Assembly: GCA_943704525.1 (NCBI GenBank)
Contig: CALSCQ010002566.1
Location: 1-18,867, forward strand
Reading direction: 5' to 3'
DNA from: Pigoraptor vietnamica
Lineage: Eukaryota; Opisthokonta; Filasterea
Length of the DNA: 18,867 bases
A program made the position numbers and the translations under genes. Of this stretch, positions 1 to 7,760 are shown piece after piece. The notes under the pieces are model-generated. The model searched no databases, was not told the DNA's origin, and saw only the letters and a list, made by a program, of their open reading frames with translations. Numbering within the stretch: position 1 is the first letter of the stretch; each line of letters opens with the position of its first letter.

Positions 1-50
<50 letters not shown>
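1..50. repeat. (GA)25 microsatellite at the window edge
   Basis: Twenty-five perfect GA units are visible and the array probably continues beyond the window. On the minus strand, the sense strand of the adjacent protease gene, it reads as a (CT)n tract directly after a TACTAAT motif (positions 56-50). It could therefore act as a long polypyrimidine tract for intron 1 of that gene; this is inference. Confidence 0.97.
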
Positions 51-53
<3 letters not shown>

Positions 54-262
54 GTACTCGGAAGGTCAGCTATTAGAACGGTGGACGGGCAAGAGGGGGA
101 GAAGAGGAGAGTTGGCGCGGTGCGAGTGCGGTGGAGTGTTGCAAGTGGATTCCCACAAGAACGCGAGACGTGTGAAGGTGGATGCGTGTGCGAGGACATA
201 CGGTATGTCCGCGTGGACGTGCGCGGGCGTACATTCACGGTTTACGCACACACGCCGCCAAC
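1..262 (-). other. Putative intron 1 of the left leishmanolysin-like gene (partial)
   Basis: On the minus strand the conserved exon ends in CTCAAG at 263 and is followed by GTTGGC, a weak but usable 5' splice site. The next 260 bases show no leishmanolysin-like coding in any frame. Near the far end lies TACTAAT (56-50), a good branch-point match, followed by (CT)25. No acceptor is visible, so exon 2 would lie outside the window. If this gene were only an exon-1 fragment, this stretch would simply be flanking DNA. Confidence 0.55.
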
Positions 263-634
263 CTTGAGCATCTTGTTCAAGGCGTCGATGGCCTTTGGCA
301 CAATCACATTCTTCAGAAAGTTAATCTTGTCCGTTGTCAGCTCAGCGTTGCTCGAGTCGACGTCTCCATAGTAAGGTACGACGCGGAACGGCGCCCAATT
401 CGTGGATGCACGCGCCGCGCGAGTGCCGTTGTCCTTCGCCTCCCACGGGTGGTTGTCGTACTTGACGAACATGTGCCGCGGCTTAATGGTCGGCCATATT
501 TCGTTGTGGATGCACCGGTGTCGCCTGCTCCCTGTCGAGAGCGCGCCGGGAGCGGCACGCGACAGAGAGGCGAAAAAGACAGCGGCGAGAACGGCAACGA
601 CGGCGTATCGCCGCATATTGGCCAGCGCCCGCAT
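263..634 (-). CDS. Leishmanolysin-like (M8) metalloprotease, first exon only, gene partial
   Basis: This exon encodes a signal peptide and the start of a secreted zinc metalloprotease of the leishmanolysin (gp63, peptidase M8) family. The family is recognised through the paralogue at 16787-18805, whose later exons carry the catalytic motif. Starting at the ATG at 634 gives 124 residues in phase 0; a second in-frame Met at 616 is equally possible. Residues 7-27 form a hydrophobic signal segment ending near S-R-A before APGAL. The mature part differs from the paralogue at only five residues. No catalytic residue lies in this exon. The splice donor GTTGGC is poorer than the paralogue's GTATGC. 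Because the rest of the gene is outside the window, I cannot tell an intact gene from a first-exon fragment. Confidence 0.85.
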
Positions 635-736
635 GTTGTCACGCTGTGTGTCACGTGGACACAAAGACGCGGCAATTGCTGACGTTTGTAAATGTCCCAC
701 GGGCGAGAATAGGCAGATGGGTTGCTTTGTGCGTAC

Positions 737-790
737 GCGTGTGTGCGTGTGTGTGTGTGCGTGTGTGCGTGTGTGCGTGTGTGTGTGTGT
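737..790. repeat. (GT)n microsatellite, interrupted by GC
   Basis: About 54 bases of GT repeats with scattered GTGC units. It lies about 100-155 bp upstream of the left protease start codon (the gene is on the minus strand), so it is in its 5' flank or 5' UTR. The apparent Thr-His repeat reading frames here are artefacts of the microsatellite. Confidence 0.95.
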
Positions 791-1808
791 CGGCACGCCG
801 GCACGGTCGTTGCGAAAATTGAGCCACTCCGAATTCTACTTCTCACGTTCACAACGCAGACATTACTGTATCTCATGCAAACGAAATTATGTGTTTGCAT
901 GTACATTGTATGTATTATGTATAGCTATCTTGTTCTTTATATTTGACAAGAAGCTTGTTTGAACCGCAGACGGCCGATATCGCTATATTTGGACAACGCA
1001 CAGCTGTGTACGCAAGGGGTGAGGGCTTCGTGGCGCGCATTCAGGCGCGTGAAACCAAGGGGTGCATGTAGGGGGTGTTCAAACTGGGCAACGGCGATCG
1101 CCGTCAGCACCCCTCGTGAAACCAACTCAGCCAGTGTATTCAGTAGAGCATCAGATTCGGGACACTGACTGTGACTGTGGCGGGCACTGTCGCATCAGCC
1201 CGGCAAAGCGCCACATTGCAACTCACCGAGTGGACGTCCATCCCTGAGTGCGCCGGTGGAGGGCGCCGCCCGACTGAAGGGCGCAGGCCGGCAGTAACCG
1301 AGGGCGCCGGGCTGACCCGTATTGAACCGGGCGTGCCAGTACTGCGATCCGGCGCGTGCCGGCCTTTGCGTGGCGTCGTCTGCCGTCGTGGGAGGGGCGC
1401 GTCTCGTCACTGTCTGAAACTCTTAAAAATATTACACCCACAAGCGCACACTGCCGCGTTGTAATCGGACGCCGGTACGAACATGGAAACGAAGGTATCC
1501 GATGATGTGTGCGTCCCGGTGAAGTGCAGTCCGCCGGGGAGTACCCGTGTGTGCGTTAAGTGTGCCGGCAGTCACTAAATACTGCAGTGGCCGGCCACCC
1601 ATACATCACGGTTTCGCACGCATCGATGTTGGGACCCGTTTCCAGAGCTGCACGTTGCGGCAGTACCTTGCATTGTGACAAACACTTGACTGCGCTCGCC
1701 GCCGTTACACCGGCGCCAGATCTGACACAAGCCAATGCACTGTATTCTCTGGAAGCAGCGCGCAGGCAACTGTACAAGCAACCCTCGAACGTCAGTGTCC
1801 GGTTTGAC
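791..1808. other. Non-coding spacer between the left protease gene and the fork head gene
   Basis: I see no gene here. Positions about 828-960 are AT-rich compared with the rest of the window (runs such as TTATATTTGACAAG and TGTATGTATTATG). From about 1130 to 1800 the DNA is rich in ACTG and CAGT tetramers, as in the other large spacer. The stretch should contain the promoter of the left protease gene and the 3' flank of the fork head gene, but I find no convincing TATA box or poly(A) signal. Confidence 0.6.
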
Positions 1809-3881
1809 TCACGAGTCCGACTCCATGGCGGGCTCGAGCCGGGGCATGGTGGCCCAGTGCGCAAGCGAGCTGCCAACTCCCGCGGCAAGCTTCCCGCACG
1901 TTGAAGGGGGGCGCGGTGGAATAGGAAACTGCACGGGCACGGCACGCTCTTGAGGGTAGTGACCGACGACGTTTCCCGCGGGTGCGTACTGCATCGCCGT
2001 CGAAGTGGTGACGGCCGCTTGAGCCGCCGGCGCCATGTCCTCAAGAGCCACCGCGTACACGTCACCGGCGGCGCCGGCCGGCGCTGTGACGTGGCCATAC
2101 GCGGGAGAGTGGAAGAGCTCGACAGCGGGGTTCATCGCGCCCATCGCAACCGCGCGCGAGGGGTCGACGGCGTGAGTTGGCGCAGGAAAGTCGGCGTGCG
2201 TTGCCTGTTCCAACGTGGGAAAAAGCTCAAAGTGACTAGCCGCATCCATCAGCATCGCCAGCGGCTCGGCGTCGTCGCCGGCGCCCTCCTCCATCGCCAT
2301 CGGCTCAACGCAGTCGTCGTCGCCGCCGCTCGCCTCCGCCAGCGCCATGCCGACCGCGGCCGTGTCTAGCACCGCGAGCGCGTCGCCATCTTCCGGCATG
2401 TCGACATCGGAGCCGGACATGAGGGTCGAAATCTCCGCCTCCCACGCGTCATGGTCGGCGTCGGTGCCCGACATGGTCGAGGCAGCGGAGGCCACAGACG
2501 CGCGACGGCTCGCCAGCGTGTTGCCGCGGCGCGGGGGCGGGGTAATGTTCACGTGCGGGGTCGCGATGGCCGCCTCTGTGAGTGACGGCAGCATGAACGT
2601 GTTGGGAATGGCAAGCACGGCGGCCTCTTTGCTCCCGGGGGGCGCACGGCGCTTCGCGACACCCCCAGCGCTCTTCTTGACGGGTGCGGCCGCCGCTTCC
2701 GACGATGCACTGCGAGGGCGCCCCACGCGGCGGGGGAGAGGCGAGGCCGGCGCGGGAGACTCCGAGGGACCAGGAGAAGGCGACGGAGACGCAGTTTCGG
2801 TGGCATCCGTCGAGTCGTTCCCCGCCAGCACCGGGGACTTGCACGCATGCTGGGGGCGCTCGGGGCGCTTGCGGGCCTTCCCGCGCTTGTGCTGCGGGCG
2901 CGGCCCTCGCGTGGTCTGGTTGATAGAGATGGCGTCGTCGACCCGCCACAGCCGCCCGCGCGTGCGTGCGAGCGACGAGTCGAGGTCGAGCGACGTGGCC
3001 TTGTTTTCGCGCGTGAAGCACATGTGAAGGGAGAGATTGTGCCGCACTTGGGCCTGCGGGGGGAGGGCGATACAGCGCAGGTCAGTCATAAAAGTTCGAC
3101 ACAGACGGACATGTACAGAGGCAATCGGGCAAACAAACAAGCAGACAGCCGAGCAAAGCAGAAAACCTCTTTCAAAAAAAAAAAAAAGCCGCACCTCAAA
3201 CCTATTTGCCGTCATGACGTTGCGGTAATAGCCATATCTGACGCGAATGGCGTTGTAGATGTCGCGAAGGGAGAGGCCGCGCTGGGGCGAGTTCACAATC
3301 GCCTCGCGGATAAGCTCGGCGTACGTGAACGACGGGCGCGCGTTTGACTGCGCATAGCCAAGTGTGGAGTCGCCCGACCACGGCTCGAGCTGAGCGGCGT
3401 CCTCGTTGCGGCTCTCACCGTGGCGGCCCCTCCGCCGCGAGTGACTGCGCTTTGCAGGAGAGGCCGGCTCGGGCGAGGACTCCTCATCGAATGCCTCCCG
3501 CATCTCGGCGTCGGTTAGCACAGGCTGCCGGCGGCGCGTGGACGCGCGCAATGTCGTGTGGGTTGACGTCGGAGTCGGCGTCGCCACGGGGAGCTCAATC
3601 GGTTGGGTACTGCTGACCTCTGCAAAGTTAGATAAGCCGTTAACAATGAATGACGGCCGCGTCAGGTAAAACTGAATATAAACCTTTCGGCGCACGGCGA
3701 GCTCACACTGCAGCCGGGGAAACCAACAACGTTGCGACGTACAATGGAACTCACCGTTCGCGGGGGCTCGGCGAGACCGCGACCTCAGCTCTGTGTTCTT
3801 GGGAGCCGCGGCATGCTCGACATGAGCGACGCACGCGGGCGTTGCGGCAACCATTTCTGTCTCGCGGGCCTGAGGCTGCAA
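1809..3881 (-). CDS. Fork head (winged-helix) transcription factor, three exons, 598 aa
   Basis: Predicted nuclear DNA-binding transcription factor. Exons on the minus strand are 3881-3755, 3619-3195 and 3053-1809; joined they give 598 residues with no frame break. The fork head domain spans about residues 137-225, beginning RPSFTYAELIREAI, with helix 3 reading VRHNLSLHMCF and the wing ending RGRLWRVDD. By eye it is closest to FOXP-type domains (RPPFTY..., VRHNLSLHKCF). A basic cluster at 240-247 (KRGKARKR) is a likely nuclear localisation signal. Residues 50-130 are Ser/Pro/Arg-rich. The C-terminal half is disordered and acidic around 378-460, a possible activation region. Oddities: the base-contacting Asn of the usual NSIRH/NAVRH motif is Ala185, the usual Trp is Phe, and the loop before helix 3 is two residues longer. 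ATG 3881 was chosen; Met10 (3854) is an alternative. No orthologue is assigned. Confidence 0.9.
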   Translation of the reverse strand: MQPQARETEMVAATPACVAHVEHAAAPKNTELRSRSRRAPANGEFHCTSQRCWFPRLQCELAVRRKVYIQFYLTRPSFIVNGLSNFAEVSSTQPIELPVATPTPTSTHTTLRASTRRRQPVLTDAEMREAFDEESSPEPASPAKRSHSRRRGRHGESRNEDAAQLEPWSGDSTLGYAQSNARPSFTYAELIREAIVNSPQRGLSLRDIYNAIRVRYGYYRNVMTANRFEVRLFFFFERGFLLCSAVCLFVCPIASVHVRLCRTFMTDLRCIALPPQAQVRHNLSLHMCFTRENKATSLDLDSSLARTRGRLWRVDDAISINQTTRGPRPQHKRGKARKRPERPQHACKSPVLAGNDSTDATETASPSPSPGPSESPAPASPLPRRVGRPRSASSEAAAAPVKKSAGGVAKRRAPPGSKEAAVLAIPNTFMLPSLTEAAIATPHVNITPPPRRGNTLASRRASVASAASTMSGTDADHDAWEAEISTLMSGSDVDMPEDGDALAVLDTAAVGMALAEASGGDDDCVEPMAMEEGAGDDAEPLAMLMDAASHFELFPTLEQATHADFPAPTHAVDPSRAVAMGAMNPAVELFHSPAYGHVTAPAGAAGDVYAVALEDMAPAAQAAVTTSTAMQYAPAGNVVGHYPQERAVPVQFPIPPRPPSTCGKLAAGVGSSLAHWATMPRLEPAMESDS
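3054..3194 (-). other. Fork head intron 2 (141 nt, stop-free, inside the recognition helix)
   Basis: The donor is GAG|GTGCGG and the acceptor is CCCCCCGCAG|GCC on the minus strand. The intron interrupts the DNA-recognition helix between Glu184 and Ala185. It is a multiple of three with no stop in frame, and begins with a poly(T) run. If translated it would insert 47 hydrophobic residues into helix 3. It is called an intron because removing it restores a continuous fork head domain. Confidence 0.85.
3620..3754 (-). other. Fork head intron 1 (135 nt, stop-free)
   Basis: The donor G|GTGAGTT is the strongest in the window. The acceptor TTTGCAG has CTAAC, a branch-point-like motif, directly before it. 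The intron is phase 1, so the split codon becomes GAG (Glu43). It is also a multiple of three and open in frame, which is why the raw reading frame runs straight through. Its translation looks unlike the surrounding disordered region. Confidence 0.8.
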
Positions 3882-4020
3882 TGCCGGCCGACTGGAGCCC
3901 GGGTCACCTGAGGGTCTCTCGACGCCGCACCCTTAACGAGAGCGAAGATAATGAACTGCGTGTATCTGCACACACAAGTAATAAGGCGCCATGTGTAAGT
4001 AGACGGCCTGCGCGGAATGC

Positions 4021-4065
4021 ACTGAGACAGGGCGAACTGAGACACGGCGAACTGAGACACGGCGA
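4021..4065. repeat. 3 x 15-bp tandem repeat upstream of the fork head gene
   Basis: Three adjacent copies of ACTGAGACASGGCGA occupy 4021-4035, 4036-4050 and 4051-4065. The first copy differs by one base and the other two are identical. The array lies 140-184 bp upstream of the fork head start codon, in its promoter or 5' UTR. It may be a cluster of protein-binding sites or a neutral minisatellite. Confidence 0.92.
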
Positions 4066-4679
4066 CTACGGCAGCCGGGCTCAGTCGATTGATCGGGTCG
4101 GCAATCGGGCCATGAAATGGGCGATGACTGATGGCTGACGGCTCAACACGCAGCAACGTGCAACTGACAGTTGGCCCTCAGGCCGTGAGTGAACCGACCG
4201 GCTGTGCTCAGAACTAGCAGATGGGTTCTAAAGCGATCGCCGTAATGCGCGCCGTCACACCCGTGCGGCCGCGCATTCACGCCGCCAGTCAGTCGTTACG
4301 ACTGCCGGCAGAGGCACAACACTCGCCTCGATTGCAAAATTAGTTCGTTGCGTCGCGCCGAACGGTGCTGTCGCGAATGTGTTCAGTCGTCGGCGCCGCT
4401 CGCCGAATCGGCAGGGACCTCGGGCCGGGTCTGAGTCGACCGCGCACCTACGTGCTGGCGTCACCGGGCGACCGTCGAACCTGTCGAGACGGCAAAAAGC
4501 GCTGGAGGATGCGAGGGGCACAAGAACACTTGATGTTGTGCTCCATGAATCGCGAACACTGACATGGCAATCGCGATCAGCCCTCTGAGGAAACAGGGAA
4601 TACCGAAGCGAGGCGAAACGGTGTGTTCCATTGTATGTGTGTGTGGCTGTGCATTAGCTGAGTTGTCAGAAGTGGTGCG

Positions 4680-4990
4680 GCGCATTCCATGCCGTATTTA
4701 TTTGCGTTAATTTCCCATAAGTTTTAAGCCATATTGTTGATTATTTTCCTTTATTACACCAAATTATTCGAAATTCGGGCATTTCCCATAGCCTGTTCCA
4801 TTCACGCGTTAGTTGGTGAGGCGAAACAGAAGGCCCTAACTAAAAACCAAACAGAGGGGAAAAGGCTTAATAACTAACGCCATTGTATGTTAGCACTCCG
4901 TTTTTCGAAGCTCGGGCGACCGCACGTGTTAATTCATGTCACCTCACCTTCCTAAATGGCCCAAAAACGCCTTATAAGGGTAGTAACATG
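4680..4990. other. AT-rich island with a 9-bp inverted repeat
   Basis: This patch is clearly more AT-rich than its surroundings and contains TTTCCCATA twice (near 4711 and 4783). GCGTTAGTT at 4806-4814 and AACTAACGC at 4872-4880 are perfect reverse complements about 57 bp apart. No gene is visible. It could be a regulatory element, a replication-associated region or a remnant of a small mobile element; nothing in the sequence decides. Confidence 0.5.
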
Positions 4991-5096
4991 GCGCCAAATG
5001 ATTGCGACAGGCACAGTGATCGCCGATGCAAGTGGGCATTGCTGCGAAGAAGCCCTCAGACAAGCTCGCAATGGGCGTTAGGGCATCTGCGTGATC

Positions 5097-5303
5097 ATGA
5101 TGTCGGCTGTTAGCGGAGTGGAGCGCCACTGTTCGGCCATCATCACTGCTATTTCGGGCGCGACCGCGATCGCGTCGGGGGAACACCCGCCGGCCTTCAT
5201 CAGCGTCAACGCCGGGTTGCCGTTGCCGCCTGAACCCAAGTCGTGGGACCCGGCCGACGCGCTGCCTGAGTCGGATGGGACGACTCGGCCGGCGCCGGTG
5301 TGA
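5097..5303 (+). CDS. Short uncharacterised reading frame (68 aa), doubtful
   Basis: An ATG at 5097 (a second at 5100) opens a 68-residue frame ending in TGA at 5303. I include it because its third codon positions are strongly GC, like those of the real exons here, and the product is not low-complexity. No family is recognised, no signal peptide or membrane segment is evident, and no splice partner is obvious. A TAG lies just upstream in the same frame at 5079. It could be an isolated exon, a gene relic or chance in GC-rich DNA. Confidence 0.18.
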   Translation: MMSAVSGVERHCSAIITAISGATAIASGEHPPAFISVNAGLPLPPEPKSWDPADALPESDGTTRPAPV

Positions 5304-5939
5304 GGCCGTCCGCCGTTGGGCCGTGACGAGCAACTGAGGTCGCCGCGCCGGCTTGCACACTGAGTATATTAGTTTTCAGATCTGAGTTACGGATGGCGTG
5401 ACGCGAAGCCCCTTCGGATCGCCGCGCCGACTCGGCTCCGCCTGACGGAGTGCGCTTCAGGCAGTCAATTCAGTAAGCGACTTGGGTAACCGGCACGGGC
5501 TGACCATCGCGGTCCTTTTTTTCAGTCCCGCCGTTTCGCCTGCACAGCGGTGGCGGCAAGCGGCCCGGCTGCCTCGGATAACAGTGCTGGCTTGCCCGCC
5601 GGCCGCCGACTCACCCTGATGAATTAATCGTCATTCGGACTAACCAAAGTTTTCTGACGCCGGAGTTTCCGTTTTCGGCTGCATGGACTGTCAGTAAGTA
5701 TCTGAGGCGGCTAAATTGCCTATTAGGTTCGATGTTCTGAAGCGAAGTGCGAGTTACCACTGACTGACGCCACGGCATTGAGAGCCGGTCAGTCAGACCC
5801 GAGCTCCTGATGCGGCGCCGCTGCAGCATCAGTTGCCCTGGAGGCTGCTGGCGACCCGCCGTTCCGCGGCGGGGCCGGGGGCGCGCCTGCCCTGACTGCT
5901 GAAGTGAACGCCGCGAAGTGAACGTCACCCAGTTGAACT

Positions 5940-6720
5940 GGGTCAGTTCTGAGTAACGCAGTCGCCGTCGTCAGGATCAGTGTACGCCCGCGGCGGCGGT
6001 CGGTGACAGTTGACCAAGTCACCGCAGATGCTGCTCAAACAGCTCCGAGTGGGTCGGCTCAGTAGCGCCTTTTATACTCATCGGTGCCTGGCCGGGCGCG
6101 TTTCGGGCACCGGGCTCGGCGGCGGCAGCCTCTGCAGTGTGAGTAACGCAGCGCATTGCCGTGTCGCCCGGCACATGCCGGTGTGTGTTTGTGTGTGCTG
6201 TGCCGGTGTTTGTGTGCGTCAGTGTCTGTGTGGTGTCGGTCCACCCGGATCAGTCTGTGTGAGTGCGCCGGTCTGATGGCCGGGCAGTCAGTCCGAGCCG
6301 CCGGCCGTGTCTGTCAGTGGGTGCGCAGTCAGTGTGTGCGTGTGTGTGCCTGTGTGCGTGACCGCGTGTGTTTGTGTGTCGGCCACTGGCATTTGATTTC
6401 ATGTGTGTCGGTGTGTCAGAGTCCGGTTTGGCCGGTGGGTGGGTCCTCGGCGGTGCTGACTGTTTGCCGGACTGATCTGGCCGCATTGTGGCCGCAGTTT
6501 ACCGGACGGGCCAGGGGGCCCGGTTGCCCGCACCGTGCCGAGCCGCCGACAGTACCGGCCGAGGGCACGGGTACGGCACAGTGGCGCCGTCGATGCCAGT
6601 GACTGATCAGCGAGTCATTGGCGCGCGGCCGTCGCTCAGACCGCCGGCGCCTGTGCGGCCTGACGCCGGTGAGCCCGGCTCAGTAGTTGCGCTGTGCGCT
6701 GTCCGATTTTGAAAACTGAA
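5940..6720. other. CAGT-rich, low-complexity intergenic DNA
   Basis: Between 5941 and 6685 I count 18 CAGT tetramers on the plus strand, where base composition would predict about three. The stretch also contains many GCCGG blocks and, at 6178-6400, interrupted TG-rich sequence. It has no convincing coding capacity. The origin is unknown; a decayed simple repeat is one possibility. Confidence 0.6.
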
Positions 6721-6810
6721 CTGAATTAAAGTCAGGCGAGTTGCACCAGCCGAGCACACCACCTGATTATTTCTTGAGTTGCGCCGGACGGCGTGCGCGC
6801 GGGGCATCAC

Positions 6811-6874
6811 GGCTTCGGCTGCCGGAGCCGGCACCGGGCGGTCCCGGCCGCCGGGCCGCCGGGCGCCCGGACCG
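6811..6874. other. Two GC-rich hairpins
   Basis: GGCTTCGG-CTG-CCGGAGCC (about 6812-6830) forms an eight-pair hairpin with one G-T pair. Immediately after, 6839-6874 begins CGGTCC and ends GGACCG and can fold back along a CG-only core. They lie in the spacer about 0.9 kb upstream of the membrane-protein gene. No function can be assigned. Confidence 0.4.
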
Positions 6875-7139
6875 TTCAATCACCACTGGCGGCACGCCGG
6901 CGGCCAAGACCGCTCATCAGGCCACGTCTGTCCACATATGCGACGACGCTCGCATGGTGCACACTGAGAGCACTTGTTGGCGTGCGAGTCAGTGCATCAG
7001 TAGCACGACGAGCGGATGTTCATTCAGTCGGCGGCGGCTATGTCCGGACTTATCCAAGGAACCATTGTGTCCTGACATGGGTGACCGCGCGTTCCGCACG
7101 CGGAGAGGAAAGAGTGTGTAAACAGTGGATGAGAGCCCA

Positions 7140-7238
7140 CCAATCGTCCGTAGCTACGCCCTAATAATCGACTTGCATACAAATCTCCATACATTTGAAT
7201 GCGAAATAAATTTGCCAATCCACGGTGGACAGCCAATC
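7140..7238 (+). promoter_or_regulatory. Cluster of three CCAATC boxes
   Basis: CCAATC occurs at 7140-7145, 7215-7220 and 7233-7238, all in the same orientation, 520-620 bp upstream of the membrane-protein start codon. CCAAT is the core recognised by the NF-Y/HAP complex, which is widespread in eukaryotes. The promoter role is inference; no TATA box or initiator was found. Confidence 0.35.
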
Positions 7239-7272
7239 AGGGCGCTCCATTTTTACCCCGAACGCCAAAGTC

Positions 7273-7311
7273 ATACACACGCATACACACACACGCACGC
7301 ACGCACACACG
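7273..7311. repeat. (CA)n microsatellite, imperfect
   Basis: Short CA-repeat tract with CATA and CG interruptions, in the upstream region of the membrane-protein gene. Confidence 0.9.
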
Positions 7312-7542
7312 ACAACCCGCCTATTGTCCGCCGCCGCCGTCGTTGCTTGGCCACGACCTTCTCTGCTTTAGCGTGCGTTGAGCAGGAGCGGAGAGTGCGG
7401 TGCGCGCACGAAGGCACACACTGCAGGCGGGGTATTTCGTCGTGGCAGTCCGCCGAGGGCTTTTCAGTCGCAGTGCCGCAAAACTGCAATCGCATCCGCA
7501 CTGAAGGAGACAACACAGGCACTCGCTCGCGCAGTTCCCTTC

Positions 7543-7591
7543 CTCAATTCGGCAACCCACGGTAATCTCTGTTCTCAATTCCGCAACCCAC
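7543..7591. repeat. Direct repeat of an 18-mer, 31-bp period
   Basis: CTCAATTCGGCAACCCAC at 7543-7560 recurs at 7574-7591 with a single C/G change. The pair lies 170-218 bp upstream of the membrane-protein start codon, so it may be a duplicated promoter element or part of the 5' UTR. Confidence 0.85.
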
Positions 7592-7760
7592 TTCTTGCCC
7601 ACTTGTGCTTGACCAACGGGATACGAAGTTTCGGCAGCGACAGTCCGTCCGTCAGCGGCCTCGTCGGAGGTCGACCCATGGCGAAGGCCTTTCCCCTGCA
7701 CGCGACGCAGCGGTGATGTGCGCGCACACGCTTTGAATGTGCACGTGAGCGCGTGGTGAC

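Larger units (their letters stand above)
3882..7760. other. Large intergenic region (3.9 kb) between the divergent fork head and membrane-protein genes
   Basis: The two flanking genes are transcribed away from each other, so this DNA should hold both promoters. I find no gene I can support. The contents listed separately are a 15-bp tandem repeat near the fork head start, an AT-rich island, one short protein-like reading frame, CAGT-rich DNA, GC hairpins, a CCAAT cluster, a (CA)n tract and a duplicated 18-mer. No tRNA, rRNA or recognisable transposon part is visible. Confidence 0.65.
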
